64,000 nt of DNA from Castor canadensis (GCF_047511655.1 NC_133392.1:21900001-21964000), one strand, 5' to 3'. Shown: positions 33,305 through 45,265, counted from the stretch's first letter. Numbers and translations are program-made. The notes: generated by a model from the sequence alone, not told the origin.

Positions 33305-33905
33305 ACAAAATGCAAATAGTGGGAATGTAAGTTAACTTAGTCACCATGGAAATCAAAAACTAAAAATAGCACCACCATACATTCCCCCTATCACTTCTGG
33401 GGTTACAACAGAGATACCTGCATACCCGTTTTTACTGAGGCACTATTCACAATAGATAAGTTATGGAATAAGTTAACTGTTCATTATCAACAGATGAATG
33501 GATACAGAAAATGTGACATATGTATACAATGCAGTATTATTCAGTCATAAAGAACAACAAATCATCCAGTGATGGTGGCTTATACCTATACTCCTAGCTA
33601 CTCTGGAGGCTCTGCCTCCTACTTCTAGTAGGAGGAACATGAGTTACAGGCCAACCTGGGAAATGTTAGCAAGATCCTATATCAAAAACAAGATACAAAA
33701 CAAAGGGTTTGGGGCATGGCTCAATTGGTAGAGAACTTGCATAACATGGGTGAGGCCCTGGGTTCAGTCCCCAGTATCCAAATAAATAAGCGAATAATGA
33801 CAAAATTATGTTTGCTGGCAAGTGTACGGAATAGGAGATCATTATGTTAAGTGAAATAAGCCCAACTCAGAAGAAAATATTGCATGGTTTCTCTCTAGAA
33901 AAAAA
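33305..33905 (+). mobile_element. Old L1 ORF2 3' end interrupted by a SINE
   Basis: Left half: 'caccatacattccccctatcac', 'catacccgtttttactgaggcactattcacaatagataagttatggaataa', 'caatgcagtattattcagtcataaagaa'. Right half after the SINE: 'ggagatcattatgttaagtgaaataagccc'. The two halves are in correct order for L1 ORF2/3' end. Confidence 0.75.
33563..33802 (+). mobile_element. Composite B1-like/ID-like SINE inserted in L1
   Basis: B1-like monomer ('gatggtggcttatacctatactcctagctactctggagg') followed by the ID-like unit with clear boxes ('ggggcatggctcaattggtagag', 'gggttcagtccccagtatcc') and an A-rich tail. It is among the best preserved copies here. Confidence 0.9.
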
Positions 33906-35949
33906 TTTAAAGAGGTTTTTCATATGGTTTCCCACTTTCAACCTCACTCCTACATTGTCACTCATTAATTGTCTCTGATTCTAGTGTTTTCACAGTTCAT
34001 TCATAAGTCTCTATGTGTCCCTATCTCTACATCTTGATTTGTCTGTACATGAGCTGTCTTTATTTTCTTCATTCTTGTTAGGTATTTTTTTTATCTTAAC
34101 ATTAAATCCACAGACAGAATCTTAGAAGAAATGAATAACCCCTGTGCCTCTCATTCCAGTGCCCTTGTCACCTTAGGATTAATTTTCACCCAAATATAGC
34201 ACTGCAAAGGTCCAAAAGTGATCTTGGCAATGGATACCAATGGAAATGTAGACTTCAATGTGTCAGTTATCTCAATGTAGGATGAGACATAGAAACTCAT
34301 TCAGAATCCACTACATAACCAGAAAGCTCAGGCAACATTAAATGATTGCTGAGATTCCTTGAGACTGGCTTTGACAATAGCTTCTTCCCTTTCCCTACAC
34401 TCTGCCTGCATCTTAACAGCATCAACATGTATAATCAAGCCAGAATTTCACAACTGTCAAAATAAATGAGTGCAACATAAATTCTGTTGTTTTATCCTGC
34501 AGCACTTGGAGTTGTTTTTCTAAACCAATTATTCAAAAATACAGCATTATTACCTTGTCTCCTTAGGGCAATGGATGAAACCTTACTATAAATCAATGCC
34601 AAAATTTCATCTAGAATCAGCCTGTGGCTGATTGGAGATGTTAGGAGGAAAGAAAAATTTCTTATGAGGAAAAGTGAATTAGGTTGCAGAGAAAAAGACT
34701 GAAGAGAGAAGGTAACAGAAGAATACACATTAATGGCTAGCACAGAGCACACTGATACAATATACTGGTCAAAAGAAAAGATCTAATCAGAAAGAAACCA
34801 CTTTGATTTTGTATATAAACAAAATCATTGAGGCTAAAATTTCATTTATAATACTTCTATGTAGTGGGTTAGTTAACAAAGATAACTTCATAACACTTTA
34901 ATAAGAAGAAATATAATAAAGAATTACACCAGGCAGAAAGAAAAGAAGGAAAGTGCTATCAATGAAAGAACAGGATCTGAATAACAAATGAATTGGATCC
35001 TAATGCACTTGCTACTAAAAGTGTCATAATAACATGGGTTTCCTTTAGATTTTTAGAAAGTTTTCAAAAACTACAATCACATACATTTCACATAAAAATC
35101 ACAAAAAAATAAACTATTTTCATGTTTGTTCAATAGTTTGCATCTGAAGAAAACTGCATGAGGTAGGAGATTTAGATGAGAACAAAATATATCCACAGAA
35201 TGTTAATAATATACTGAACCTGACATTAAATTTCCTTTCTTTCAACTTGATGCCAAGAGTTAGTAATGAAAATATGTGATTTGCTTTTAGAAATATGGAT
35301 AATATTCTAAAAGTACCATTTTTCTCTTCTTTCTTTAGCCAATTCTGAACTCTTCTTCAAATCTACCAAAGTTTCTTTCTTCAAAAAAAATCTGATAATG
35401 CGTATTATACTTTGTATGCTCTTAGAATTAAAATGAAAAGGGGGTAGAAAACACACACAGAGTGCATTGATAGTCTTACCAGTGCATTTATATCCAATTC
35501 ACGATTTGGAACTGTAGTTCACTTTACTAATTTAGAACATGAGTTTTCACATCAATCAAATCCATCCTAACAGTTACATGTGGATGATGTTAGAAAAATA
35601 ATATAATTTCTCTAAGCTTAATTTCTCCAAATACATTATAGTAAAATGAGAAACCCCAGTTGTAATGACTATGGATATTTATTATTCCCTGTTTATTTTA
35701 TCTACAGGTGGGGTTCTATTTGAGCAATAATAAAGGCTATCACTAGAAACAGAAATGAGGAACCAAAAAATTTCTGCTCCCAAACTAGCAATGGCATTGG
35801 ACATTTGTTTAGGAAAGGACATGCAACTCAAAGGTAGCTGATTAGTATTGTTCACTGGTCCTTCTAATGTAGAGTAAGAAGGATTATTACCCCTTATAAG
35901 AAAAGAGTCATATTTTTGAAGGAATAGAATAAAGCCAGATGTGTGTGTT

Positions 35950-36028
<79 letters not shown>

Positions 36029-36174
36029 AAATAGGGAGAGAGAAGATGCAAATATGTGAGTACAACAGATTGGATGTTGCCTTCCCAGTATCTTGATGTG
36101 TTACTGTTATTATGTGCTAACTACCCTCTTTGAGCTAGAGTTTTCAGAGACGTAGAGAATTATAGAATGTAGAG
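33906..36174. other. Unassigned intergenic sequence
   Basis: About 2.3 kb with no gene, RNA or repeat recognised other than the compound microsatellite. A minus-strand frame across that microsatellite is an artefact. Confidence 0.4.
35940..36025 (+). repeat. Compound (GT)n(GA)n microsatellite
   Basis: About 17 GT units with one TTG slip pass at 35974 into about 25 GA units. It shares the phase order of the tract at 11.6 kb. Confidence 0.97.
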
Positions 36175-36290
36175 TTATCAAGTACTGTTACAATGAGCAT
36201 TAAGTGAGGTAATGTATGTAAAAGTTTAGAACATATCCCTACATGCAGTAAGTAATCAATGAGTGTTTGCTCTGATGAAAGTGCTAATGA
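36175..36290 (+). mobile_element. MIR 3' fragment
   Basis: 'cattaagtgaggtaatgtatgtaaaagtttagaaca' and 'atgcagtaagtaatcaatgagtgtttgc' follow the MIR tail 'attaaatgagataatgcatgtaaagcgcttagca ... atagtaagcgctcaataaatgtt'. Confidence 0.7.
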
Positions 36291-36837
36291 TGATATTGTC
36301 TCTTCTTATTCTTGGATATTTTCAGGTCAAACGCCATGCAAATAAAGAGTAGGTACTCAGTCAGTTCAGGGTAAATGGTGTGCTTCATTTTTCTGGAAGA
36401 CACAGACTTAAAGAGTTAGGACTGGGATAGAGATGTGAATGGCAAGGCTGACTAGTTTCTGCAGTCAGATCTAACTGCCCCCTACTTTCTATCACTTTTA
36501 TTTCATTCATTCTTATCATTGTTAGCTCAGATTGAAACCTAAACACAGGCTTGGCCTTGAGAAAATAGTTCAATCTGTGTTCTGTGTGTTTCTATTTGCA
36601 GAAAAAAATACATTTGTTATCTCCTGGACACTGTGACTGTGTAGCACTGATTGCAACTGCCTGTCATTTGTGTGAATTTAAGGCCTTAGATCCTGCTCTT
36701 CACTCTCAAGTGTACTCTGTGACTGTTTTGAAAAAGCAGATGCTGAAGGTAGTTCAGAAAGAATGTTTGGAGAAAATCAATAAAACAACAATACAATTAA
36801 TTCTTGTGGCTCTTATTAAGATGGTATACACATGAGG
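36291..36837. other. Unassigned sequence with a short open frame
   Basis: An 83-codon plus-strand frame (36584-36835) has no recognisable domain, and nothing around it supports a gene. Confidence 0.35.
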
Positions 36838-37000
36838 AAAACCAAAACTATTCCAGGAATCAGGGGATGGGAAATGAAAGAGAGCATTGGAGGGGGTGAA
36901 TTCAAGTATGATATATCTGATTCATTGTAAGAACATTTATAAATGCTATAATGTACTCCCACATAGCACAACAAAAATTAAAATCAAACTTTATAGCAAA
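36838..37000 (+). mobile_element. L1-type 3' UTR tail
   Basis: Same 3' module as at 16, 25.8, 42.1 and 48.4 kb: 'ctattccaggaatcagg', 'ggagggggtgaattcaagtatgatatat', 'ttgtaagaacatttataaatgctataatgtactcccac', 'cacaacaaaaattaaaa'. It is a strongly 5'-truncated copy. Confidence 0.7.
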
Positions 37001-37799
37001 AAGTAACCAAACAATTTTGGAGAAATATGGGATAGTAGTTATAGGCTTTCTGCCCATGGTTACTAATTGTCATCATTGCCTTCATTTGTGTCTACATTAT
37101 TAACGTCAGTTTATAATTAACTCCTGAACCTGAAGTTGGAATATACAAATGCATTCTCATTGAATATCCAGGAGCCTAGTCAAAGCAATTTTTAGATAAG
37201 ACTTTAAATAAAACAGAAACACTACTGAAACTGAAGGGAAAAAAATCAGGCATACACAGTGTCAAAAGAAGGTTTAGAACTAATTAATTTAAACATTTCC
37301 ATATTCATGAAATGTTATCTCACAGTATATATTATCAAAAGTTGTTGGTAGATTTATTAGTTGATACAATATTATTCTGATGAGCATATTATTGCATCAT
37401 AAAATTGAGATTTTATGGGACAAGATGATAATTTTCAGTAAGTGACACTGCCTCTAAGACTTTACAGAAATTTAGAAGTTCAATGCAAGATTTAGAGAAT
37501 AACTTGATCTTTACAGAAATCCATACCCCAACCTTGCAGCCAGGTTGATATTTGTAACATTCAGATATTATCCTACTATACTACTCCATTTCCAGGCAAA
37601 ATGTTTCAGTGATAGCCTGATGCTCTGAGAGCAAAATTATCACTTACAATTGTAAAGGCCCTGTGGTCTTATCTGCCAGTGACTTCAGCTTCACTTTCTA
37701 CCCATTCTAGCCTCTTTGTCTTCAACTTTTCTTTTCTTCCTTGTATGCACTACATTCCTGAAGCCTCTGGGCATTTTTGTTGATAATTTCTCTGCTAGC
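37001..37799. other. Unassigned intergenic sequence
   Basis: No gene or clear repeat recognised. Confidence 0.4.
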
Positions 37800-38090
37800 A
37801 ATGCTTTTCTCTCATCAGTTCACCTGCTTCCATTTTAAAAGTCTTAATCATAACTTTCTCATGAAAGTCTTCTCTGACTTCTCAGACTGGGTCACCCATG
37901 TCCATAGCTGTGTATAGTATTTCTTCCTGGTCTCTATTATACTTTATAACTGGGCATCTATGTCTCCTTGATGAATTGCTCATGTGCTGCTTTAGGACAG
38001 AGTTTATGTCTAGGCTCTCATATTTGGAAATGCTTTGTCTGAAGTGAACTGCCTTTCTAACTGGCACCACCTTTATCTAGTGACTAGTTT
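37800..38090 (+). mobile_element. L2 fragment
   Basis: It follows the L2 3' order: 'gaaagtcttctctgacttctc' (as in 'gaggccttccctgacc'), then 'tctattatactttataactgggc', and 'gctttaggacagagtttatgtct'. Decayed but collinear. Confidence 0.5.
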
Positions 38091-38344
38091 ACACAAGGAC
38101 AAAAAGTTCAGTCCAGCTTGCCTAATTCAGGAAACCTCTGACATCCATGTCAGAGACAAACATCCCCATAGGGTTGACTGAGGCCTAAGTTAATGCTATA
38201 TTATAGCTCCATCTCCTGCTTAGTGAATGCTTCTCTCCCACAGGTGGTGGTCAAACATGAACACTAATCTCAATGTCAGAGTAAGCCTCCTGAGAATTTC
38301 AACCTACAACCACCTTCTTGGGGTATTTTTAGATGGATGTCTAT

Positions 38345-38460
38345 GTTCCTTTTTGTGAATTCCATGAGGCAAAGATTATTTGCTTTTTGTAAATGATCCT
38401 TCTGTATCTTCTATTTCAAGCACAGATTCTGACATACCATAAATTCTCAAAAATATAACG
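38345..38460 (+). mobile_element. L2 3' fragment
   Basis: 'gaattccatgaggcaaagattatttgc' and 'cttctgtatcttctatttcaagcacagattctgacataccataaattctcaaa' correspond to the L2 end 'tgtaagctccatgagggcagggactttg...gtatccccagcgcctagaacagtgcctggcacatagtaggcgctcaataaa'. Confidence 0.6.
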
Positions 38461-38931
38461 GGAATTAATAGCATTTACCTCCCCAATTTTATGAATCAGG
38501 TAAAATGTAGGAAATTAAAATCCTCCAAGATACACAATTGAGCAGCCTTCTTCCCTCCTCTTCCTACCTACTGTCCTGTTCCACTTAGTGATCCAAAAAT
38601 TGATGTGTCAACATCACTAGAATGGAGTAAGATTTTTATTTCTTATAAAGGAAAGATTTTATCTTCTGAAATGGAAAAAGTGACTAAGTCCGAAGTGATC
38701 TCTGGTGAATAGCTTGAATTCTAGAAGTATCAATGTTACTGTACATCCTCTCCTGGTCTAGGGAACATCCAAAGTCCAAAAATCTATCACACTCTTTCTG
38801 GCAAAAGGAAGTTAGCTGATGCCAACATTCTTCAATACTCTTTGTTTGTAAGCAAAGCTAATTAACAAGAATATCCTTAAATTAATTTTATAGCTACATC
38901 AGCAGTCATTTGCTCACCATAATTGAGGCTA
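38461..38931. other. Unassigned sequence
   Basis: No gene or repeat recognised. Confidence 0.4.
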
Positions 38932-39035
38932 CTTTTTTTGTTTGTTTGTTTTTGCAGTACTGGGTATCAAACCCAGGGTCTTTTGTTCATGATATGTAAG
39001 TACCCTATACTGATCTATGACCTTGGCTTCAGGTT
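38932..39035 (-). mobile_element. ID-like SINE
   Basis: Antisense ID: T-rich tail (38932-38955), 'cagtactgggtatcaaacccagggtctt' (B-box side), then 'gtaagtaccctatactgatctatgacc'. No B1 part. Confidence 0.75.
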
Positions 39036-39399
39036 ACTTTTTAAATTGCCAAGATTTTTTAATAAGTACACCATTCTGCTTTCAAATTTGAAGAGTGACA
39101 TAGTTAATGTTGTTTGTTTTACTAGTCCTTATTTCTCTCTTAATCATTGCAGAAAGGTAAGAACACAGTTCACTTCTTTTAAGCTTAAGTGAAAAAGCCA
39201 ATATTTTTGCAGGAAAAAAAATGCTACAGTTTGGATCAATTTGGGTGTTCTCTTTCCTCTGCATGTGTGAACCTATGTCCTGTGGTTTTTCAAAATGTCC
39301 AAGCTCATAATTCCCCTGGTGAACTTTCAGTGAACTTTCAATGAAAGCTAATTCCCACCTACCACTCCCTCTATGCTAATAATAAATATTTACTGTTTA

Positions 39400-39600
39400 G
39401 AAAAGGCAGAACTGCAGAGCATAAATTCTGTAGTTAGAACTGCCTAGTGGAATATTGGCTTCACTACTTACTAGTGGTGTGTCCTTAGGCAGCACATTCA
39501 ATATCTCTAAGTATAGGTTCAGAGCCTGTGCAGCTGAGGCAAATCTACTTATAAAATGATACTATCAACATTGCTATAATTTTTAAAACACCTAATAAAA
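39400..39600 (+). mobile_element. MIR SINE
   Basis: 'ttcactacttactagtggtgtgtccttaggcagcacattcaatatctctaagta...ataaaatgatactatcaacattgct' matches 'tgccacttactagctgtgtgaccttgggcaagtcacttaacctctctg...gtaaaatggggataataatagtacct'. Confidence 0.75.
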
Positions 39601-40204
39601 TAGTAGGCTTTTAATTAATTCCAAATATTTTGACTCCTATGGCATAATTGCTCAAATACCCCTAGCATTTCAGTCATATTTACTTTGCTGATTTACCAAG
39701 AGACTATGATTTCAGCAAGAGCAGGAAAGGCCACATCCTCTTAATCTAAATCTATACAACTAAACACAGTCGGCATGATTTGTAAGTAGCCTCCTTAAAA
39801 ATAATTGCTTAATGTGTGGATTTATGAATTTAAAAGCTTATAATGACTTTTGCCTTCATTAAAGCCCATTAGCACCTCACAATGGTATTTGTTGAACTTG
39901 ACAAAATGATAAAAATATGTATATGATTATTCTTGTATCTCTTTTGCTAATTAGTGCTCTGAGAGCTTTAATGAAGATGGATAAATAAACAGAGCATTAA
40001 ATTAAAAATTGAGTTTCACGTATACAATCTATTGATTTGCTGACTTATTGCTTGATAGGCAATGGATAAGCATCATTTTTGTGTAGTGAACATAATATGC
40101 TTTCAAGTTTTAAAAATAATGATTTAAACCTATGCTAAATAGTATTCATCAAAAAGGAACAGGAAACAGGTCCTAATTAGAATCAACATGGAAAATTGTC
40201 TAAA
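39601..40204. other. Unassigned A+T-rich sequence, possible conserved element
   Basis: No repeat recognised. 39790-40030 is rich in homeodomain-type TAAT/ATTA cores and lacks repeat features (see findings). Confidence 0.35.
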
Positions 40205-40560
40205 CCAATATCCTTTCTTGGTCTGGTTATCTATTGCTACATAACAAACTATCTTCAAAGTAAAACAAGAATTTACTATGATCTTTGACAGTCTTGTGTA
40301 TAGACTGGGTGGTTCTTCTTGAAGTATTTTGTAAAGTTAAACTGCAGTATTCCATGTCTACCTTTCTCTGTCTCTGCTCCATCCTCTTCAGACTGTCTCA
40401 TATTCCAAGGGTTTACAATATCATTAAGGATTTTTGTAGTTTATTGGTCTGTATTTATAACATGGAAGATGCTTAGATGCTTTCAAGTGACCAGAAATAT
40501 AAGCTGCCAAGCCAAGCAAGTTAAATATTAAGTATGGGCCTTACACAGCATAGTTTCCAC
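40205..40560 (-). mobile_element. MaLR/ERVL-type LTR fragment
   Basis: 'ggtctggttatctattgctacataacaaactatcttcaaagtaaaacaagaattta' is antisense of the end of an MLT-type LTR ('ggttatctattgctg.gtaacaaactacccc.aaa.ttagtggctt'). The rest is highly decayed. Confidence 0.5.
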
Positions 40561-40624
40561 CCTAATTTATTGGCCAAAGATGTCAAAGTTCTACATATAA
40601 TTGACTGAACACAGAAATAATGCT

Positions 40625-40712
40625 ATCATTTTTGTCAGTACTAATGTTTGAACTCAGGACCTTTACACTTGTTATACAGGAGCTCTACCCCCTTGAACCA
40701 TGCCTCCAACAC
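40625..40712 (-). mobile_element. ID-like SINE
   Basis: Antisense ID: 'cagtactaatgtttgaactcaggacc', then 'cacttgttatacaggagctctacccccttgaaccatgcc'. It was probably once part of a composite copy; only the tRNA-like unit is left. Confidence 0.75.
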
Positions 40713-41154
40713 AATGAAATAAATATATCTTTATTGTGAACCAATATAGTTCCATTGCAGAAAATCCTATAAGATAAATATTATTGCAGCCTTGTTTGTA
40801 AAATATGAGCTAGGAGCTTGTTTTCTGAACAAAGTAATTCATACCCTCACATATAATATATATATAATATAATACTTACCTCATACATAGGCCCCCAAAA
40901 ACATTCCATTAGAGCATAATTCACAAGTTCAAAATCTCATTATCTAAAACAGGTGAAACCTGTATATGGGGCTCCTTACATATGCTATCTCTGATGTGAT
41001 ATTTTGAGTACAATTTCTCTCAGTTTGAAAACCTATAAACTAATGAAACAAGTTATGCAGCCAACATAAAGTGGTAAGAAAACCATAGCATAAACCTAAT
41101 TGACCCTCCTGTTAATTGGGGGAGGGTAGGTGATGCTGTCCTCCAACAGTTTTA
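40713..41154. other. Unassigned A+T-rich sequence
   Basis: No gene recognised; a TA-rich tract lies at 40852-40873. Confidence 0.4.
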
Positions 41155-41985
41155 AAACATAGATGATATTTTAGACCATTCAGCAAATACATTAAATGCA
41201 GAAAAACTGAAATATTTTCTTGCATTTTATCATTTCATAATGGAATGAAAGTAGAAATCAACACAAGAGACACTACAGAAAATATACAAACACATGGAAA
41301 ATTAACAAGACACTTTTGAATGATCAGCAGGTCAGTGGAGAAAATATTTGAAAACAGAATTTAATTATACATTGAAAATATCACACACCGAGATGGCTGC
41401 ATTTCAGGAGGTAAAAGATGGTTCAACATATGCAAATTAATAAATATAGTACAACACATAAATAGAATCAACGAAAAAAATCACATGATCACTCAATAAA
41501 TTGCCTTTGACAATTTTCAACTTTCCTTTATGACAAAATTCCTGAAGAAACAATGTATAGAAGTATCACACTGCAACATAATAAAGGCTATATACAATAA
41601 AGCTATAGCCAATCATAATGAAAAGGAAAAACTGAAAACATTCCCTCTATAATCATGAATGGGACAATGGTGGCCAATCTCACCAATCTTATTCAATATA
41701 GAACTTCCAATTTTGGCCAGAGCAATAAGGCAAGAGAAAGAACTAAAAGGGAAACAAATAGAGAGGGAAGAATCAAATTACTGCTACTTGCCAATGATAT
41801 GATATACTTAAAGATGCTGAAAACTCTAGCAGAAGACTTTTATGGTCTGATAAATTCAGCAAAATATCATAGTATAAAATCAATATGTGAAAAGCAGTGG
41901 ATTTTCTATATACCAATAATGAACTCACTGAGAAAGAAATCAAGAAAACAATCCCATTCACCATAGACTTAAAAAATTACCTAGA

Positions 41986-42214
41986 AGGCAAAACATCCTG
42001 TCTGGGAGTTGGAACCAATGGAAGGAAGAAGGTGTAAATATTATGAACTCTTGTATGAAAACAAAAAATTGAGACCTGTTGAAACTATCCCAGGAATTAG
42101 GGGAAGGGGAATAAAGGAGAGTGATGGAGGGCATGGATTCAACTATGATATATTGTTAAGAACATTGGCAAATGTCACAATATATCCCCAGTGCAAATGA
42201 TAAACAAAAATTTT
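41986..42214 (+). mobile_element. L1-type 3' UTR tail nested in old L1
   Basis: Carries the 3' module ('ctgttgaaactatcccagg', 'gattcaactatgatatattg', 'aaatgtcacaatatatccccag') with an A-rich end at 42201-42210. The identical 12-mer aaattacctaga lies at 41974-41985 and 42215-42226. It is the original L1 sequence duplicated at the target, so the ends are exact and the insertion is a true retroposition. Confidence 0.85.
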
Positions 42215-43419
42215 AAATTACCTAGATTTAAACCTAACCAAAGATGCAAAAGATATACACATTGGAAACTACAGAATACCAAAGAAATAAAGAAATAAAA
42301 GAAATACAGCATGATGAAAGGACCTCCCACATTCGTGGCTCAGCAGAAAAAACTTTGTTTAAATGGCCACATAATTAAAAGTTACCTACAGGTTCAATGT
42401 GATCGCCATCAAAATACCAATGAAATTTTTCATTGAACTAGAAAAGTAAAATCCTGAAATTCGTATGGAAGCACAAAAGTGTCTTCCAAAATTATCCTGA
42501 GCAAAAGAACATGCCTAGTGATATCATAGTATCTGATTTCAAAATATACTGCACACTCATAGTAACAAAAACAACGTGGTATTTATATAAAACTAGTCTT
42601 GTAGACCTATGGAATAGAATACAGGTCCCATAAAAAAAAACTGACAAATTTACAGACTCGTATTCTTGAGAATTGTGCCAAAAACGTAGCTTGGAGAAAA
42701 GTCAAACTTTTAACAAATGGCACAGGAAAAACTTGATATCCTCAGGCAGAGCAATGAAACTTGATCCCTATCTTCTATTCTATACAAAATACAACTCAAA
42801 ATGGATCAAAAACATTGATATAAAACTTGAAACTTAGAAACTGCTATAGGAAAACCTAGGGAAAACATTCAAGATATAGGCGTAGACAGTGACTTCTTGG
42901 ATTCTACTTGAGTAGAACTCCAGAAGCTCAAGAAATAATACCAAGAATTCACAAATGTGATTTCATGAAATTAAAAAGACTCTACATAGCAAATGAAGTA
43001 CTTATCAGAATGAATAAACAGCCTTCATAATGGCAGAAAATCTTTGGCATTCATTCTCCTGAAGGAAGATTAATAGTCACAATACATATAGACTTCAAAA
43101 ATTTTAACACGAAAAAGACAAGCAATTCATTCAATAAATAGGCAAATACTTACACACTGTTGGTGAGAATGAAATTATTATATTCTCTATAGAAATCATT
43201 ATAGAGCTAGAGTATAGAGATTCCTCAAAATGGAAATAGAACTATAATATGATTCTGTTATACTGCTTGTGAGTATATACCCAAAGTCACGATTTTATAG
43301 AAATATGTGAGAAATACCTACATATCCATGTTTATCATAGCACTATTCACAACAGGCAAGTTATGGAATCAACCTAGGAGTCCATTAGCAGGAGAATGAA
43401 TAACCAATGTGTCATGTGT

Positions 43420-43461
43420 CACACACACACACACACACACATACACACACACACACACACA
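43420..43461 (+). repeat. (CA)n microsatellite
   Basis: About 20 CA units with one TA interruption, sitting in the old L1 where a TA-type tract is usual. Confidence 0.95.
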
Positions 43462-43800
43462 GAAATGGAGTATTATTCAATCAAAAGGAGTGAAATTTTA
43501 TCATTTTCAGGAAAATAAATGGAACTGAAGAGTATCAGGTTAAGCAAAATATGCCAGACTCACAAAAACAGTAATTTCATGTTTTCTCTCAAATATGGGA
43601 TCTAGAAAAAAAAGATGTCATGAAAGTAGAAGGGTATATTAGGGTGAAGGGGATCAATGGGAGGGGGAATGTAGGGATATGAGAAGGTCCTAGAGATTAG
43701 TGAGTATGATGAAGGTATGTTAGATACATGTGTGAAAATATTCATAATGAAACCCATTATTTTGTGCAGTACACTTGAAAACCACTAGAGTTCAAATATT

Positions 43801-44174
43801 TTGATAACAGAAACCATAAATGCAGAACATTAATATGACATTTTTCCTTATTTAAAGTTATGATTTAACTTTACATTATTTTGGTATGGCTTTTAGTTGA
43901 GGCATATGTCCTAGATTTTAAGTTGCTTTCCTAGAAAAATGAATATACAGATTAGAAGTCCCAGAGAATATATGAGAGGACAAGGGAAAAATAGAAGTTA
44001 TAAAAAGATTCAAACAGAAATTATGGCATTGGAAAAGTAAAAACAATATAAAAAAATAATCATTTAAAAAAGGAAAAGGACTTACAGGAAGGAATCAGTA
44101 GTAAATTGGAGACAACAAAAGAATCAATGAACTCAAATAAACCTACTCAATCTGAAAAATAAGCATGCATAAAA
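43801..44174. other. Unassigned A-rich sequence
   Basis: No gene or clear repeat recognised. Confidence 0.35.
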
Positions 44175-44310
44175 GGTCACCTTTGCTACTGTGGTGTAAA
44201 AGCAGCCACAGACAAAACATAGCTGATAGGTTTGTGTGTGTTCTGATAAAGCCATCATTAAATAAACTGATAGTGGGCTTTCTGGCACATGGTTTAGCCA
44301 ATTCCTACTC
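44175..44310 (+). mobile_element. hAT-Charlie-type DNA transposon fragment
   Basis: 'tgctactgtggtgtaaaagcagccacagacaaaacatagctgataggtttgtgtgtgttctgataaagcca...actgatagtgggctttctggcacatggtttagccaatt' follows the well-known old MER element with 'cgcgaaagcagccatagaca...gtgttccaataaaactttattt...gcagtgggccggatttggccc'. I do not name the exact subfamily. Confidence 0.6.
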
Positions 44311-44889
44311 TACAGAATAGTACAAAAAGTGTGGTTTCTGTGTCAAGAGTCTCTATAATTAAAATCTAAATAAACATTAGTTGATTGTCCTCCTCTCTGG
44401 ATTGCCAAATTTATATTTAGCGTTTCATAAAATTTTAAGTTATATCACTCTGGTGGTGGGGAATGTCGATAATGGAGGAGACTCAGTATTTGTGGAGATG
44501 GGGTATATAGGAAACACCTGCACTTTCCTCTAAATTTTTCCATGAACTCAAAACTGATTTATAAAAATAAATCTCAAAGATTTATTTTTAAGAATAAAAA
44601 ATCTTAAAAACTTTCCTTTTCACCAACACTTAGACTTCAAATTTTGCTAATCTGATGTCTTCTAGTGTTTATGAACTATCAATTTTGAAGATTCAACAGT
44701 TTCTAGGCTCTTTGTAGTCTGAGTCTAGACAAGTAGGACCTCAATATGTGTGATATGGAGACAAAGGACATAACTTGAAAATATTCTGTGGTGAAGTGTG
44801 TCTTCTTGTCAATGCTTAGGTCACTAATGGCAAGGGTAGACAAACACTAATGGAATCTCTATGCAAAGCTAGCATCTAAAGAAGGTTGT
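44311..44889. other. Unassigned sequence
   Basis: No gene or clear repeat recognised. Confidence 0.35.
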
Positions 44890-45105
44890 CTCTTCCTCTG
44901 CATTATTGACATTTTGGACCTGATAATCTTTTCTTATCAGGGACCGTCTTATACATTGTAGGATGCTTAGCAACCCTTCTGACCTCTACTTAATAGAAAC
45001 CAATAACAGTGCTCACCAAGTTTTGACAACCAAGAATTTTACCAGATATTACTAAATGTCCTCCTGGGAGTCAAAATTATCCCCAGTTGAGATACATTGA
45101 TTTCA
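44890..45105 (-). mobile_element. hAT-type DNA transposon fragment (MER-like)
   Basis: 'attgtaggatgcttagcaacccttctgacctctacttaatagaaaccaataacagtgctcaccaagttttgacaaccaag' then 'tttaccagatattactaaatgtcctcctggg' is collinear with an old mammalian element reading 'aggatgtttagcagcatccctggcctctacccactagatgccagtagc...tgacaaccaaaaatgtctccagacattgccaaatgtcccctggg'. Confidence 0.65.
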
Positions 45106-45184
45106 AAACAGAGTAGCTGCTCCTCATCTCCATCAGTGGCTGCAATGAATTTGACATTTTCTGGAATACGTACTGTTAACTCCT

Positions 45185-45265
45185 GACTTGACAAGTAAGC
45201 CTTTACTGACAGCCTACTGTGTGCCTATACTGTGGCAGAGATGGTATTGAATAGAAGAAGCAGAA
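45185..45265 (+). mobile_element. L2/MIR-type fragment
   Basis: 'cctttactgacagcctactgtgtgcctatactgtggcagagatggtattg' matches 'tattgagcgcctactatgtgccaggcactgtgctaggtgctggg'. Confidence 0.55.

Larger units (their letters stand above)
41155..43800 (+). mobile_element. Old L1, partial ORF2 plus 3' UTR, internally deleted and invaded
   Basis: It starts in the endonuclease region ('gaaagtagaaatcaacacaagaga', equivalent of the SDH...KVEIN segment), loses a block near 41395, and resumes in the reverse transcriptase ('gatggttcaacatatgcaaattaataaata'). It continues through [10 protein letters not shown] (the FADD motif with F lost and DD to ND, near 41793-41805), then the fingers/connection part ('ggttcaatgtgatcgccatcaaaat'), the 'cactgttggtgagaatg' region and the 3' end near 43.6-43.8 kb. 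It is interrupted at 41986-42214 by a younger L1 tail. Many stops. Confidence 0.8.

Noticed and set aside
35682..36065. 127-codon minus-strand frame
   Set aside because: Its N-terminal part is the translated (GT)n(GA)n tract and the rest has no recognisable domain.
36584..36835. 83-codon frame preceded by an acceptor-like 'tttctatttgcag'
   Set aside because: No donor, partner exon or protein similarity that I can recognise; chance is likely.
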